A stretch of 24,562 nt of DNA from JBCCRH01 sp039208045 (GCA_039208045.1 JBCCRH010000028.1:1-24562), one strand, 5' to 3'; shown: positions 1-9,301, counted from the first letter of the stretch. Notes: generated by a model not told the origin, from the sequence alone. Numbers and translations are program-made.

Positions 1-1
1 A

Positions 2-136
2 AACCCCAAAAACAAGGTTAAGGATATATATATGCGATGTGGCTTTAATAGCTTATCCTACTTTATCCGGGTCTTTAAAAAGAAAGAAAAGGTGACCCCC
101 AAAGAGTATCAAAATAGATTCAAAGCGATTCTGTAA
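2..136 (+). CDS. AraC-family transcriptional regulator, 3' end only
   Basis: The frame is open from the window edge to a TAA at 134-136 and gives 44 residues. The visible part matches the second helix-turn-helix of the AraC/XylS DNA-binding domain: a CGFNSLSYFIRVFKK stretch followed by a TPKEYQ motif and a short basic tail. These motifs are the usual C-terminal signature of the family, where the recognition helix lies in the FNSLSYF segment. The ligand-binding or sensor part lies outside the window, so the regulated genes and effector cannot be inferred. The first position commonly occupied by V in the VGF motif is C here. Family assignment is secure, function otherwise open. Confidence 0.8.
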   Translation, partial: NPKNKVKDIYMRCGFNSLSYFIRVFKKKEKVTPKEYQNRFKAIL

Positions 137-205
137 GTCAAATTGTAGAATATTGATTACTTTAGTTGCTTGAATCTCTATATTTTACAACCTTAACCCT
201 AAACG

Positions 206-586
206 ATGAATCAACTGAACCGTAAAATGAGCGATCGTGTTAATAGCATTAATACGGCCATCACCACCAAATTCCTTTTCCTCCCCGACATCAGAACGAT
301 TGCCCCTATTCTCGGCGTTACCGCTGAAGCAATGCAAACGGCCCTCACCACAATGGCCGACAACAACAATACGTATCAAGAGTTACTTACCCATGATAAA
401 GTACTAGTTACAGAACCTACGATTATCAAGTGTGAAACCAAGCTCCGCGCTTTCGAGAATGCTTCCATTCCAGAATTAGTGGCCACATTTACTGACTTAA
501 GTGCTTTTATTCAAGCCCAACTAGATGCGGCAGATGGAGTAGCAACAGAGGGAGTAGTGACAGATGCTAAGGACAATCCAAGTTAA
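206..586 (+). CDS. Hypothetical 126-residue protein
   Basis: This is an intact ORF starting with ATG at 206, 69 bases after the AraC stop. I do not recognise the family. There is no signal peptide, no membrane segment and no cysteine pair. The N-terminal 100 residues are probably mostly helical, with an alternating Ala/Thr/Leu pattern, one short Pro-containing loop near residues 28-34 (LPDIRT) and a second predicted helix bundle from about 85 to 115. The C-terminal tail is rich in Gly, Val, Asp and Thr and looks disordered. It could be a small cytosolic adaptor. It stands alone, with 62 bases before the next gene and a possible separate promoter that I could not identify. Coding assignment rests on length and on the lack of a convincing competitor on the other strand. 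Confidence 0.6.
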   Translation: MNQLNRKMSDRVNSINTAITTKFLFLPDIRTIAPILGVTAEAMQTALTTMADNNNTYQELLTHDKVLVTEPTIIKCETKLRAFENASIPELVATFTDLSAFIQAQLDAADGVATEGVVTDAKDNPS

Positions 587-648
587 GCGTACTTCAATAA
601 TCATTACTGCCTCTTCTGTGTACTATTTCTAATCTTATCCAATTTGTT

Positions 649-3600
649 ATGGCTCAATCAATCTCACGTATATGGTGGAGTGTGCTACTCCTAAGTTTTT
701 TTCATTTGACTAGCCTGCAAGGTCAATCGCTCTACCTAGAAGCCTTAGACCTAGTCAACCTACTCGAAAATAATGGAGTGGAGGTGAAAATTGTAGGCGA
801 CAGCGCTGCCACTTATGAGTTGCTAAAGAAACAGCCCGGACAGCCTCCTGAATCTCTTTATAATTTTGGCAGTCAGCAGGATTCCTTTCTACTCCAAGAA
901 GAAACCACCTATGCCATTACCAATAAAGGCCTAAAAGGTATTGACCTGACTTTCCGCTATGACACGATGTATATCCAACGGTCATTCACTGCGGCGGATC
1001 AAGTGTTTTCTATTGATCTCCAAAATGAAGCTACCTTCTTTACCGTTAAGGTAGTAGGAGGCTTTGGTGTTTGGGAACAAACCATCAATAAATACCTGTA
1101 CTCCAATGCCCAGGGTATCATACAAGCCAATATTTTTAATCGTAACCGAAATGGCCAGCCCATCCGGTACAACTTTACGCGCTCTAGGGCGCTATCAGAA
1201 GAGAATCCTTTCCTAAGCAAGTTATTCCCTACCACTTATTTTGATATTCCTAGTTGGAAAGACTCTATCAAATTGGTACAACAGATTGATAATACCGTAA
1301 AGACGATTGAACGCCAGCCCACTGCTCAAGCCCTAGACCTCCTCTACGAAGCAGATGGTTTTTCGGCTACCCTTCTACCTAGCATCGAACAGATTACCAA
1401 AGAGTATGCCGAGCCTGCTATTACCAATTTAGCTGCCGCGCAAGAAACGGTTTCGAGCATCAGTGCCAGCCAATCTGCTGCTGGAGAGCTCGACTTTTCC
1501 ACCACCCTCATCACGGGCCTTGCCGACTTTGTGTTGGATCGGGCACAGGAAGAGTTCAACTATGCTTTTATGGAAAACTTGCGTAAACGCCTAGATGATA
1601 TTCCCGAATTGGGCATCCTCTTTCCCGATAGTAAAAACTTCTTGGAAAACATCAATCTGCCCAACTACAAATCCCTCCTCATCAGTGCGCGCGAAGCCTT
1701 TGTAGACGATCTTAACTTGGTAGGTATTCGCCTGCCGGAGCTATTAGACTTACCCAAATATCAGCATCTCGACACTGTACCTTCGGTCATAAATATGCTC
1801 ACGGTTTATAATATGGTAGACTTCGCCTACCGTGGTGTAGCCATTGATACCATCATCCCGCTAGCCTACACGCAGCTCCTCAAGAGACGAAAAGAAGTAA
1901 AAAAGCGCTCCAATCTAGCCTTGGCTGAAAAGCTGAGCGGCACCTCTACATTGGCTTCTTTTTCGGAGTCGATTGATCAGCACCATAAGCTACTCAATGT
2001 AGTATACGACTCGATCAATTTGAAGCAAAATAAAATGCAAGCCGCCTATATTAAAGCCTTTGTCGATATATCGCTCGACTCCAACCAAATCAATCAAGTC
2101 AAGCAGATATATAGCCAGTATTCCTCTAATTTTAATAGCCTGTACCGACAAATACGAACAGGCTGGGACACTACCGCAGTCATTACCAGCTATCTACAAG
2201 GTGAATTAGCCTATCAATATATATTAGCTGCCCCAAGGGTAGAAAACTACGAAAAATATTTTGGCACGCTGCCCAATCCCCTTCAGCTCACCGCTGCTGG
2301 TTTGGAGCTTTCTGACATTATGCTCAATGGCTTTGAAGGCCAGCCCAACAAAGCCCGACTCCTTAGAGAGTGGGATCAATCGGTAGATCGCGCCACCAAA
2401 GCGCTAGAATATCTGCTGGATTCTTTCACACCCACAGATACCTTAGCGGAATTGAACAAAGCCCTCCAAAATATCACAGAAACACAACGCAGCTTACGAA
2501 CCGATATTCAGACTGATATTCAGACCTTTTGGGAAGCCAAAGGCGCCACCACCTTCGACATAAAAGCACTGGAATACCTAGCCGGAACCTTACAGGATCC
2601 CGAATTTTTCTTCGCAGAGCGACAGCTACCTGAAGACGCCACCTTATTCGATAAATTAAATGCTAGGCGAAACTACGTAGGCAATGTGGAGCAATTAGTC
2701 CTTACTCGTATGGACAGCATGGCTGCCGAGCTCAAGCTCTCAGAACAGAGCCCACTTATGCAGAAGATGAGGGCGCAACCTATCATTGTCACCCCGCTAT
2801 TCAACTCTGCTACCGACTCTCTTACTACAGTGCTTATCAATGAAGCAGCCAATTTGAGTGGCACGCTGAGTACCTTAAGACAAGACAGTGTTTCGTCTTA
2901 TCTGGGGGCCATCAAAAATACCACCAACTTTGCACGTACGCTAGAGTTTACAGCCCACTTGATGTATTGCTTTAAAGGTGATCCGAGTACCGGCAAGAAG
3001 TGGTTGACAGCCGAGCAATTTAACAATGTGATGAGCAGCCAGCTTACGCGCGAAGCGTACCTAGGGCTTATGTATCAACGCCTCAGCAGCTTGAACTTAG
3101 GCGAGCGCCTATCGAGCGATGGCGTAGCCAATCTAGCAACCTCGCTCATCAATACGATTGGAGATATTAACATTCAAAAAGATAGTATTCGCGTGCGCCG
3201 TAAGCGCGACGAGTCGCTAGGCTTCCGCGACTATTACCCCTTCCTACGAGCTACCATTGGCTTCTTAAATGATGTGATTACCACCCCTATTTTTGCCCCT
3301 CGGCCAAACCGCCTTCAATTTACAGGTAATGCACTGCCTCTAACCCAACAGTTTGGAGTGCTCCGCAATATACCCGTCATCTCTACCCAAACACTGGATT
3401 TATTTGACAACTTAAGCCAACGAGAATATGGCCCCGCGATGGCCAATCTGGTGCAGCTCTACGAGACGATTGCTTTTCGAACCGATAATCCTTGCGACCT
3501 CATCTCTGAGGATAGCTGTAGTGCGGTGCGGCGCATCAAGACTAATATCTTACGCTATGGTACCTTCTTTGCGGGGGTGGCTTCCGCCAAAGAACCGGGA

Positions 3601-4122
3601 GATATTAGTGCTGCTTTTGCAGCGGCGGCTGTACCCAAAGGAAGCTCCCGCACCAAGCGCGTGAATATGCTCGACTTTGGCCTCAACTCTTACTTCGGTG
3701 GCAGCTTTGGTCGAGAAAATGCAGTAGAACTTAATGAAACAGGAGTTTTCCCGCTCAACAATATCAGCCTGAGTGTGCCCATTGGTTTATCCCTGAGTTT
3801 TAAAACCAGTAAAGATGCCTGGGGCTCTTGGACCCTCTTTGCGCCCATACTCGACTTGGGTGCAGTTACTAGCTTCCGCATCGGTGATGACAATGTGGAG
3901 GACTTGCCAAAGCTCTCTTTTGAAAATATCCTATCGCCGGGTCTAATGGGACTGTACAACTTTGGTAATTCACCCTTCAGCGTAGGGGCGGGTTGGCAAT
4001 ACGGGCCCAATACCAGAACCGTGACCGTTAATGGAGTAGATACAGAATCGAGTGCCTATCGGTGGACGGTGTTCTTGGGAATTGATGTCCCTATTTTTGA
4101 TTTTTATACGGTAGAAGATTAA
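649..4122 (+). CDS. Large exported protein of unknown function with beta-rich C-terminus
   Basis: The product is 1157 residues. The N-terminus has a Sec signal peptide: hydrophobic core around residues 9-22 and a probable cleavage after about residue 26 (LQGQ-S). Three parts can be seen. Residues ~27-190 are mixed alpha/beta. Residues ~200-1000 are mostly helical, with long amphipathic stretches rich in Leu, Gln, Asp and Ser. The last ~145 residues (from the LDFGLNSYFGG segment) alternate polar and aromatic/hydrophobic residues, like outer-membrane beta strands, and end in IFDFYTVED. Almost no cysteines are present. No family was recognised. The overall look is of a cell-envelope protein, periplasmic helical body plus membrane-facing beta domain, but this is inference. 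The GNAT gene starts 11 bases after its stop, so co-transcription is likely. Confidence 0.85.
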   Translation: MAQSISRIWWSVLLLSFFHLTSLQGQSLYLEALDLVNLLENNGVEVKIVGDSAATYELLKKQPGQPPESLYNFGSQQDSFLLQEETTYAITNKGLKGIDLTFRYDTMYIQRSFTAADQVFSIDLQNEATFFTVKVVGGFGVWEQTINKYLYSNAQGIIQANIFNRNRNGQPIRYNFTRSRALSEENPFLSKLFPTTYFDIPSWKDSIKLVQQIDNTVKTIERQPTAQALDLLYEADGFSATLLPSIEQITKEYAEPAITNLAAAQETVSSISASQSAAGELDFSTTLITGLADFVLDRAQEEFNYAFMENLRKRLDDIPELGILFPDSKNFLENINLPNYKSLLISAREAFVDDLNLVGIRLPELLDLPKYQHLDTVPSVINMLTVYNMVDFAYRGVAIDTIIPLAYTQLLKRRKEVKKRSNLALAEKLSGTSTLASFSESIDQHHKLLNVVYDSINLKQNKMQAAYIKAFVDISLDSNQINQVKQIYSQYSSNFNSLYRQIRTGWDTTAVITSYLQGELAYQYILAAPRVENYEKYFGTLPNPLQLTAAGLELSDIMLNGFEGQPNKARLLREWDQSVDRATKALEYLLDSFTPTDTLAELNKALQNITETQRSLRTDIQTDIQTFWEAKGATTFDIKALEYLAGTLQDPEFFFAERQLPEDATLFDKLNARRNYVGNVEQLVLTRMDSMAAELKLSEQSPLMQKMRAQPIIVTPLFNSATDSLTTVLINEAANLSGTLSTLRQDSVSSYLGAIKNTTNFARTLEFTAHLMYCFKGDPSTGKKWLTAEQFNNVMSSQLTREAYLGLMYQRLSSLNLGERLSSDGVANLATSLINTIGDINIQKDSIRVRRKRDESLGFRDYYPFLRATIGFLNDVITTPIFAPRPNRLQFTGNALPLTQQFGVLRNIPVISTQTLDLFDNLSQREYGPAMANLVQLYETIAFRTDNPCDLISEDSCSAVRRIKTNILRYGTFFAGVASAKEPGDISAAFAAAAVPKGSSRTKRVNMLDFGLNSYFGGSFGRENAVELNETGVFPLNNISLSVPIGLSLSFKTSKDAWGSWTLFAPILDLGAVTSFRIGDDNVEDLPKLSFENILSPGLMGLYNFGNSPFSVGAGWQYGPNTRTVTVNGVDTESSAYRWTVFLGIDVPIFDFYTVED

Positions 4123-4133
4123 CGACTGTCCGC

Positions 4134-4583
4134 ATGATTGTACTGCATAAAACTGACGCTTCGGATGCGCGCTTTCAAGGCTTGGTAGGGCAGCTAGATG
4201 CTGAATTGGCCGTTATTGATGGCGAGGAGCATGCCTTTTATCATCAGTACAATCACATCGATGATATAAAGTATGCTATTGTAGCGATGGAAGCGGGCCA
4301 TGCTATTGCTTGCGGTGCGATCAAACATTTTGATACCAATACAGTAGAAGTAAAGCGTATGTATACGTTAGCAGATAGCCGTGGGAAAGGCCTAGCTACT
4401 AACGTATTGAAAGCGCTCGAAGACTGGGCAGCAGCGCTGGGCTACCAACGATGTGTGCTTGAAACAGGTAGGCGCCAGCAAGATGCTATAGCGCTCTACC
4501 AAAAGAATGGCTATACCAGCATTCCCAATTATGGGCAGTATATTGGAGTAGAAAATAGTGTCTGTTTTGAAAAATTAGTATGA
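4134..4583 (+). CDS. GNAT-family N-acetyltransferase
   Basis: The product is 149 residues, the normal length for a one-domain GNAT acyl-CoA transferase. Motif A is clear: a beta strand VEVKRMYTL (71-79) followed by the pyrophosphate-binding loop RGKGLA (83-88) and its helix. Motif B is visible as ALYQKNGYTSI (120-130), the usual helix-turn-strand that closes the acyl-CoA pocket. The substrate cannot be read from sequence; it may be a small amine or a protein N-terminus. The gene sits between the 1157-residue exported protein and the S41 peptidase gene, whose ATG overlaps its TGA stop by four bases (ATGA). That overlap indicates translational coupling with the peptidase. Confidence 0.88.
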   Translation: MIVLHKTDASDARFQGLVGQLDAELAVIDGEEHAFYHQYNHIDDIKYAIVAMEAGHAIACGAIKHFDTNTVEVKRMYTLADSRGKGLATNVLKALEDWAAALGYQRCVLETGRRQQDAIALYQKNGYTSIPNYGQYIGVENSVCFEKLV

Positions 4584-6439
4584 TTTCACAGAAAATGAAA
4601 AGGTTACTCCTTCTAGTCTTACTCTTTACCTTTACCATATCTTCTGTAGCCCAGCAAAAAGATAAACGAACAGCTTTCCCCAAAATGCTATTCAAAGAAA
4701 ATCAGCCTTATGTAGAATATGAAGGCGAGTGGGTCAAGCTAGTGCGCATAGCAGGTAAGCCCATAGCGGATTATATGAGTTGGGCGATCAACGATGAGCC
4801 GACGAATTGGCAGAAAGCAATGGTGCGGTATACCCATTATATGATGGATGACTTTAATATCCAACGGGAAGATAGCATTTCTGTGAGCTTTGAGCACCAA
4901 GGAGTAGAGCAAACAGCGCTATTTGCTTTGAAGATCGAAAACCGAGAGCTAGCTACCACCTTTTGGGAGCATCAGTATGGCCAAAATCGTATCCAACGGG
5001 AACATCCCGATCCAAATGATCCGTCACTCCATTATCTAACTATCCGACTAGATGGCTACGCACCAACTGCCGAAAACTGGCTTAGTCCGGCAGCTGTTAT
5101 AGCAGATTTAGAACACCTCGATTGGCGTTTGACCCACCATTACTCCTACCTACACCTCACTGGCTTCGACTATAAACGAGCTATCGATGCAATTATTGCT
5201 GACCTTCAGCAAGGCATTACCAAAGCAGACTTAGCGCTACAGCTCAAAATGTTTATGGCCAACTTTGGGGATGGTCATAGCAGGATAGGCACCAGTCAAG
5301 TAGCAAATACCAAACTGAAGAGCACGAACTCGCCTTTCCTTATTCTAAAAGAAGAGGAACAATTCTATGCCATTAACGCTGCCGAACATCGCTTTTTTAA
5401 TGAAGCATACCCCCAATTACTCGCCATCAATAATATTCCTATTCAAAGATTATATGCCTGTGCAGAACGCTTGGTACCCAAAACAACTGAGCGCTACGTA
5501 GAACGCAACACCCTAGAGTTCTTAGACTATCCTTGGATCATTTTAAAAATGGCTGGTAGTACTCAGTTAGACACCGCCAAGCTTACGCTGAGCAATGGGA
5601 TCAACCAGCATATCCAAAACATCAAAATTGATCGTTACCCATTTCATAAACCCATGAAGCGCTATGCCTTTAGGCAAACTACCCTGGAGCAAAATATTGG
5701 CTATCTGGCTATTCAACGCAAGATGAAAGATGAAGACTCGTTTATCGATACGCTCCACCAGGCCATGCACTACTTCAGAACGACGGATGCACTCATCATT
5801 GACATTCGAGGTAACAGTGGAGGAAAACGAGATGCCCTAAAAGCACTACTCCCCTATCTTATCCAACAACCCGTAATCTGCAATATAGCTCGCTTTAGAG
5901 TCGATCAAGCCAATGCCCCGCAGCCCACAAATGGCTACCTAGAGGCTAGGTTCTCCTATCCTGAATCTTCTGCCAACTTCAATGCGGAGGAGCGCGCTTG
6001 TATCAAGACGTTTAAAACCAATTTTCAGCCCCAATATGCTATTAATGATGCTCACTTTTCAGACTATCACTATATGGTAGTCAGCCCAACTCAAGCACAT
6101 GGCACGTATTACTATGATAAGCCCGTTATCGTCTTGATAGACAGTGGTTGTTTCAGCGCTTCCGATATTTTTGCAGCAGGCATCCGCCAAGGCGATCGGG
6201 TGCAGCTCTTAGGGGAACCCACAGGTGGAGGAAGCGGATATTCTAAGACAATGGACTTGCCGCAATCAGGCATAGGCGTCAAGCTCTCCCGCATCGTCTC
6301 CTACCAACCTGACGGACACCTCTATGATGGCTATGGCGTACAGCCGGATATTTTAGTGCCTTACACCTTGACCGATCGCATGGGCCAGACCGACAGCCAA
6401 TTAGCAAAAGCTTTGGAATTGCTTTCGCAAAGAAAGTAA
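4580..6439 (+). CDS. Exported S41-family (tricorn/CtpA-like) peptidase
   Basis: The product is 619 residues and begins with a signal peptide (hydrophobic core 8-22, cleavage near SVAQ-Q). An alternative start is the internal ATG at 4595, which gives a tighter signal peptide. The C-terminal half is an S41 catalytic domain: DGHS at 231-234, DIRGNSGG at 408-415, and the nucleophile motif DSGCFSASD at 521-529 with Ser526 as the expected nucleophile. The position 25 residues downstream, where CtpA/Tsp enzymes carry the general-base lysine, is Gly551 inside GEPTGGG. This is the pattern of tricorn-like S41 members, which use His rather than Lys, so His233 is the likely base. No clear PDZ domain was seen. 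The role is probably turnover of periplasmic or surface proteins. Confidence 0.9.
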   Translation: MISQKMKRLLLLVLLFTFTISSVAQQKDKRTAFPKMLFKENQPYVEYEGEWVKLVRIAGKPIADYMSWAINDEPTNWQKAMVRYTHYMMDDFNIQREDSISVSFEHQGVEQTALFALKIENRELATTFWEHQYGQNRIQREHPDPNDPSLHYLTIRLDGYAPTAENWLSPAAVIADLEHLDWRLTHHYSYLHLTGFDYKRAIDAIIADLQQGITKADLALQLKMFMANFGDGHSRIGTSQVANTKLKSTNSPFLILKEEEQFYAINAAEHRFFNEAYPQLLAINNIPIQRLYACAERLVPKTTERYVERNTLEFLDYPWIILKMAGSTQLDTAKLTLSNGINQHIQNIKIDRYPFHKPMKRYAFRQTTLEQNIGYLAIQRKMKDEDSFIDTLHQAMHYFRTTDALIIDIRGNSGGKRDALKALLPYLIQQPVICNIARFRVDQANAPQPTNGYLEARFSYPESSANFNAEERACIKTFKTNFQPQYAINDAHFSDYHYMVVSPTQAHGTYYYDKPVIVLIDSGCFSASDIFAAGIRQGDRVQLLGEPTGGGSGYSKTMDLPQSGIGVKLSRIVSYQPDGHLYDGYGVQPDILVPYTLTDRMGQTDSQLAKALELLSQRK

Positions 6440-6471
6440 GTGGTGGGCTACCCGGCAACCCAGCACGCACT

Positions 6472-6492
6472 GTACGGATTTGCAATCCGTAC
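6472..6492. repeat. 9-bp inverted repeat with 3-base loop
   Basis: The arms GTACGGATT (6472-6480) and AATCCGTAC (6484-6492) are perfectly complementary around TGC. There is no T tract on either side, so it is not a standard intrinsic terminator. Weaker outer complementarity exists between the GTGGG near 6444 and the CCCAC near 6512. The CGGATT...AATCCG core resembles dispersed palindromic (REP-like) repeats that I recall from Bacteroidota intergenic regions, but copy number cannot be judged from one window. It fills the gap between the S41 peptidase operon and the NSAR operon. Confidence 0.6.
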
Positions 6493-6577
6493 TGATAACT
6501 CCGCACACATTCCCACTCCATTCATTTGGTATTCCCCTGCCGAATTAGTATACTCCGATGCCTCAGCTTAAAATATT

Positions 6578-7705
6578 ATGACCAACCAAATTATTTCACT
6601 ACAGCAGATAGAGCTTTTTTGGCTCGATTTGCCCCAGAAAAGGGTCTTCCAATCAGGGATAGGCATCCGCAAATCAAAGGAAACCCTTATTGTAAAATGG
6701 ATCGACCGAGAGGGGCGGATAGGCTATGGAGAATGTGCTTGCCGTCCTGATCCTTACTTTTCCTCCGAATTTTTGAAGGGGGCGTGGCATATCCTGCAAG
6801 ACTTTATAGTACCACAGCTGAGCCAACAGCTTACGTATCAAGACCTCCTCCAAGTGTTGCAGAAACACCGAGGCTGGAATTTCACTCGTGCGGCCGTAGA
6901 GGTCGCTGCCTTTGGCATTTTGCGACAGCAGACCGAACAAAACCTGCTCGATCAAGCGCTGAAAGCGGATGCTATTGAAAAAGTGCCCGTAGGTATCTCC
7001 CTCGGTTTTTATCCAACTAAAGAAGCGCTCTACGAAGCCGTAGTCAATGCTATTGCAGAAGGCTACCAGCGCATCAAATTTAAAATAGCGCCACAGGTAG
7101 ATATAAGCCACTTTGAGCATATCAATCCGCTGCTCGTTGAGCAAGGGGTGTACGTCAGCTTTGATGCAAATGGGAGTTATTATGAGCAGCACTTGGATCA
7201 ATTACAATACTTTGTAGATACCTACGGAGCAGTGATTGAACAGCCCACGCCGCCTAGTCGCTTCGATATTTTGCTACAAGCAAAAGCGCGCTTTCCGAAG
7301 CTGAAGGTGTGCTTTGATGAAGAAATTACCAGTATCGGGGATTTGGTCAAGTTGCACCAACTACATATCGTAGACGAAGTGAACCTAAAAATAGGTCGTG
7401 TAGGAGGTATTGCTAGTAGTATTGCGATACTCAACTACTGCCACGAGCATCAGCTCCCCTGCTGGCTAGGCGGCATGTTCGAAACGGGGATTGGACGCTT
7501 GCTCAACCTGGAAATGGCTTCCTACTTGCCCGATGCCAAGGCCCACGACTTGAGTCCATCTAGCCGCTATTTTAAAGAAGACATTATTGCGCCAGCTGTG
7601 CAGATGGAGCAGGGTTTTATTACCGTTGCCCCCAGTTTGGAAAGCCAAGTAGTGGAGGCGCAGCTCGATAAATTTTCTACCCAAAAAGTGATTTTAAAGC
7701 CATAA
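6578..7705 (+). CDS. N-succinylamino-acid racemase / o-succinylbenzoate synthase (enolase superfamily)
   Basis: The product is 375 residues, the normal length of the NSAR/OSBS group of the muconate-lactonizing-enzyme subgroup. An N-terminal capping domain (to about 130) is followed by the barrel. The catalytic set is complete: K167-F-K169 (KxK), metal ligands D196 (FDAN), E221 (IEQP) and D247 (CFDEE), and the second-side base K271 in NLKIGRVGG. GGMFETGIGR at 298-307 and the SSRYFKEDI segment are group-specific signatures. These enzymes convert SHCHC to o-succinylbenzoate in menaquinone synthesis (MenC) and/or racemise N-succinyl or N-acyl amino acids. No other menaquinone gene is visible. The next two genes (deacylase, acyltransferase) favour the racemase role. 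The gap to the deacylase is 3 bases. Confidence 0.9.
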   Translation: MTNQIISLQQIELFWLDLPQKRVFQSGIGIRKSKETLIVKWIDREGRIGYGECACRPDPYFSSEFLKGAWHILQDFIVPQLSQQLTYQDLLQVLQKHRGWNFTRAAVEVAAFGILRQQTEQNLLDQALKADAIEKVPVGISLGFYPTKEALYEAVVNAIAEGYQRIKFKIAPQVDISHFEHINPLLVEQGVYVSFDANGSYYEQHLDQLQYFVDTYGAVIEQPTPPSRFDILLQAKARFPKLKVCFDEEITSIGDLVKLHQLHIVDEVNLKIGRVGGIASSIAILNYCHEHQLPCWLGGMFETGIGRLLNLEMASYLPDAKAHDLSPSSRYFKEDIIAPAVQMEQGFITVAPSLESQVVEAQLDKFSTQKVILKP

Positions 7706-7708
7706 TTT

Positions 7709-9301
7709 ATGCTCGACTATTTAATTACGAATGCGACTGTTTGTACTGGATTAAAAGAAAAGGCACGCATCCAGCCGATTGGGATAAAGGGAGATCGCAT
7801 TGTGGTGTTGGATGAACATGCCCCACTCCCTGCTGCCAAAAACACCATCGATGCTACGGGCCTGCTACTCACCCCCGGATTTATCGACCCCCACGCATCA
7901 ACGGGCTTCGGCTACTTTTTTCCAGAGGCAGCCAACCACAAGCTCTATCAAGGTATTACCACCGAAATTTTTGGCAATTGCGGTACTTCCCCAGCACCCA
8001 TTGGGCCGCATCTAGTGGCTACGATGGAGCGCCTTTCAAACGAAATAGGCTTTCCTTTTGAGTGGCGCACTACGGCTGAATATTTTGAGAAAATTAGCGA
8101 GCAGCTGCAATTCAATATCGCAACCCTAGTGGGGCACAGCACTTTGCGAGGGGGCCATATGGATGATTGGAAGAACCTAAAGCCCGCGCAGCTAGAGGCA
8201 ATGAAGAGCGATTTAGCGAAAGCGATCGATGAAGGCGCGATTGGGTTTTCTACTGGCCTGATTTATGCTCCGGGCTGTTTTGCGGAAATGGAGGAAGTTA
8301 TTGCGTTAGCGGAAATTGTAGCCGAAAAAGGCGGCGTCTACGCCTCGCACATTCGCGATGAGCGCAACCATATTGAGGAGGCTATTACCGAGGCCCTGAC
8401 CATTAGTGAGCAGGCAGGAGTGCGTACACTTATCAGCCACCTGAAAGCAGCAGAGCAGCAAAACTGGGGCAAAATTCCCAAGGTACTGGCTCAGATCGAA
8501 GCCTTCAATGCCAAGCACCCCGATATGCCAGTGGCTGTAGATGTGTATCCCTACACGGCGATTTCTACCAAGCTCCGAGCGTTTATCCCCAACTATATTT
8601 TGAAAGAAGGCATCGAGCAAGTGCCCAAGAAATTGGAAGACCCCAAAGTGGTACAAGACATCGCTGACTGGATCATCAAACGCGATTATGATTTAACGCA
8701 AATGATGATTATCTCAGATGAATTTGAAGCCTATTTTGGTAAAACTGTAGCTGAGATAGCGCAAGAGCAAGCATTAAGCGACAGCGAAACCATCGCTCAG
8801 ATACTCACCAAAAGCACAGAGACCTGGATCGTCTACCACTGTATCAACCAGCAAGATATTGATACGGCCATCCTATGGCCACAGGCTATGATCTGCACCG
8901 ATTCGTGGAGCTACCCCATTAATGCCCCCAAGACCATTGGCCAGCCCCACCCCCGCTCGTACGGTGCCTTTACGGAATATCTTCAGCGCTATGTTTTGGA
9001 ATTAAAAGCGTTAAGTTGGGAAGAAGCCATCCATAAAATCACGTATTTACCCGCACAATTTTTTAACTTAGAGGGACGAGGGCAAATCGCCCCGAATTAT
9101 TTTGCCGATCTAGTCTTACTCGATCCCAATCGAGTGAAAGCCAATGCTACCTATACAGCACCACGCAGCTTGTCCGATGGAGTGGAATACCTTTGGGTAA
9201 ATGGACAGCCCGTTATTGAGGATAGAAAAATTTGCCCTAAGAGGCCAGGAAAGATACTAACACTACAGAATACTTTTCGCCATGAATTTAACGCCAGTTA
9301 A
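7709..9301 (+). CDS. D-aminoacylase-family amidohydrolase (N-acyl-amino-acid deacylase)
   Basis: The product is 530 residues. Recognisable family segments in order are TPGFIDPH (55-62), a GNCG loop (89-92), GHSTLRGG (142-149), GAIGFSTGLIYAPG (176-189), SHIRDE (213-218), SHLK (243-246), DVYPYTA (278-284), and TDSWSYP with HPR (397-403, 414-416). By alignment to Alcaligenes D-aminoacylase, the tightly bound zinc ligands C96/H220/H250 correspond to C91/H214/H244, with near-identical spacing, and catalytic D366 to D398. The usual HxH motif of the second metal site is H62-A-S64, so one ligand is missing. The expected reaction is hydrolysis of N-acyl-D-amino acids, though stereochemistry and acyl group are unproven. 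The GNAT gene overlaps its 3' end by 20 bases. Confidence 0.9.
   Translation: MLDYLITNATVCTGLKEKARIQPIGIKGDRIVVLDEHAPLPAAKNTIDATGLLLTPGFIDPHASTGFGYFFPEAANHKLYQGITTEIFGNCGTSPAPIGPHLVATMERLSNEIGFPFEWRTTAEYFEKISEQLQFNIATLVGHSTLRGGHMDDWKNLKPAQLEAMKSDLAKAIDEGAIGFSTGLIYAPGCFAEMEEVIALAEIVAEKGGVYASHIRDERNHIEEAITEALTISEQAGVRTLISHLKAAEQQNWGKIPKVLAQIEAFNAKHPDMPVAVDVYPYTAISTKLRAFIPNYILKEGIEQVPKKLEDPKVVQDIADWIIKRDYDLTQMMIISDEFEAYFGKTVAEIAQEQALSDSETIAQILTKSTETWIVYHCINQQDIDTAILWPQAMICTDSWSYPINAPKTIGQPHPRSYGAFTEYLQRYVLELKALSWEEAIHKITYLPAQFFNLEGRGQIAPNYFADLVLLDPNRVKANATYTAPRSLSDGVEYLWVNGQPVIEDRKICPKRPGKILTLQNTFRHEFNAS

Noticed and set aside
3690..4010. 106-residue minus-strand ORF
   Set aside because: It lies wholly within the 1157-residue exported-protein gene, antisense to it, and has no recognisable motif.
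6440..6520. tRNA-like anticodon arm (TTTGCAA loop on a GC-containing stem)
   Set aside because: There is no T arm with GTTCRA and the acceptor arms pair over only about five bases, so this is a palindrome rather than a tRNA gene.
6674..7201. 175-residue minus-strand ORF
   Set aside because: It is antisense to the NSAR gene, which has a complete active site; the composition is that of a reverse-frame shadow.
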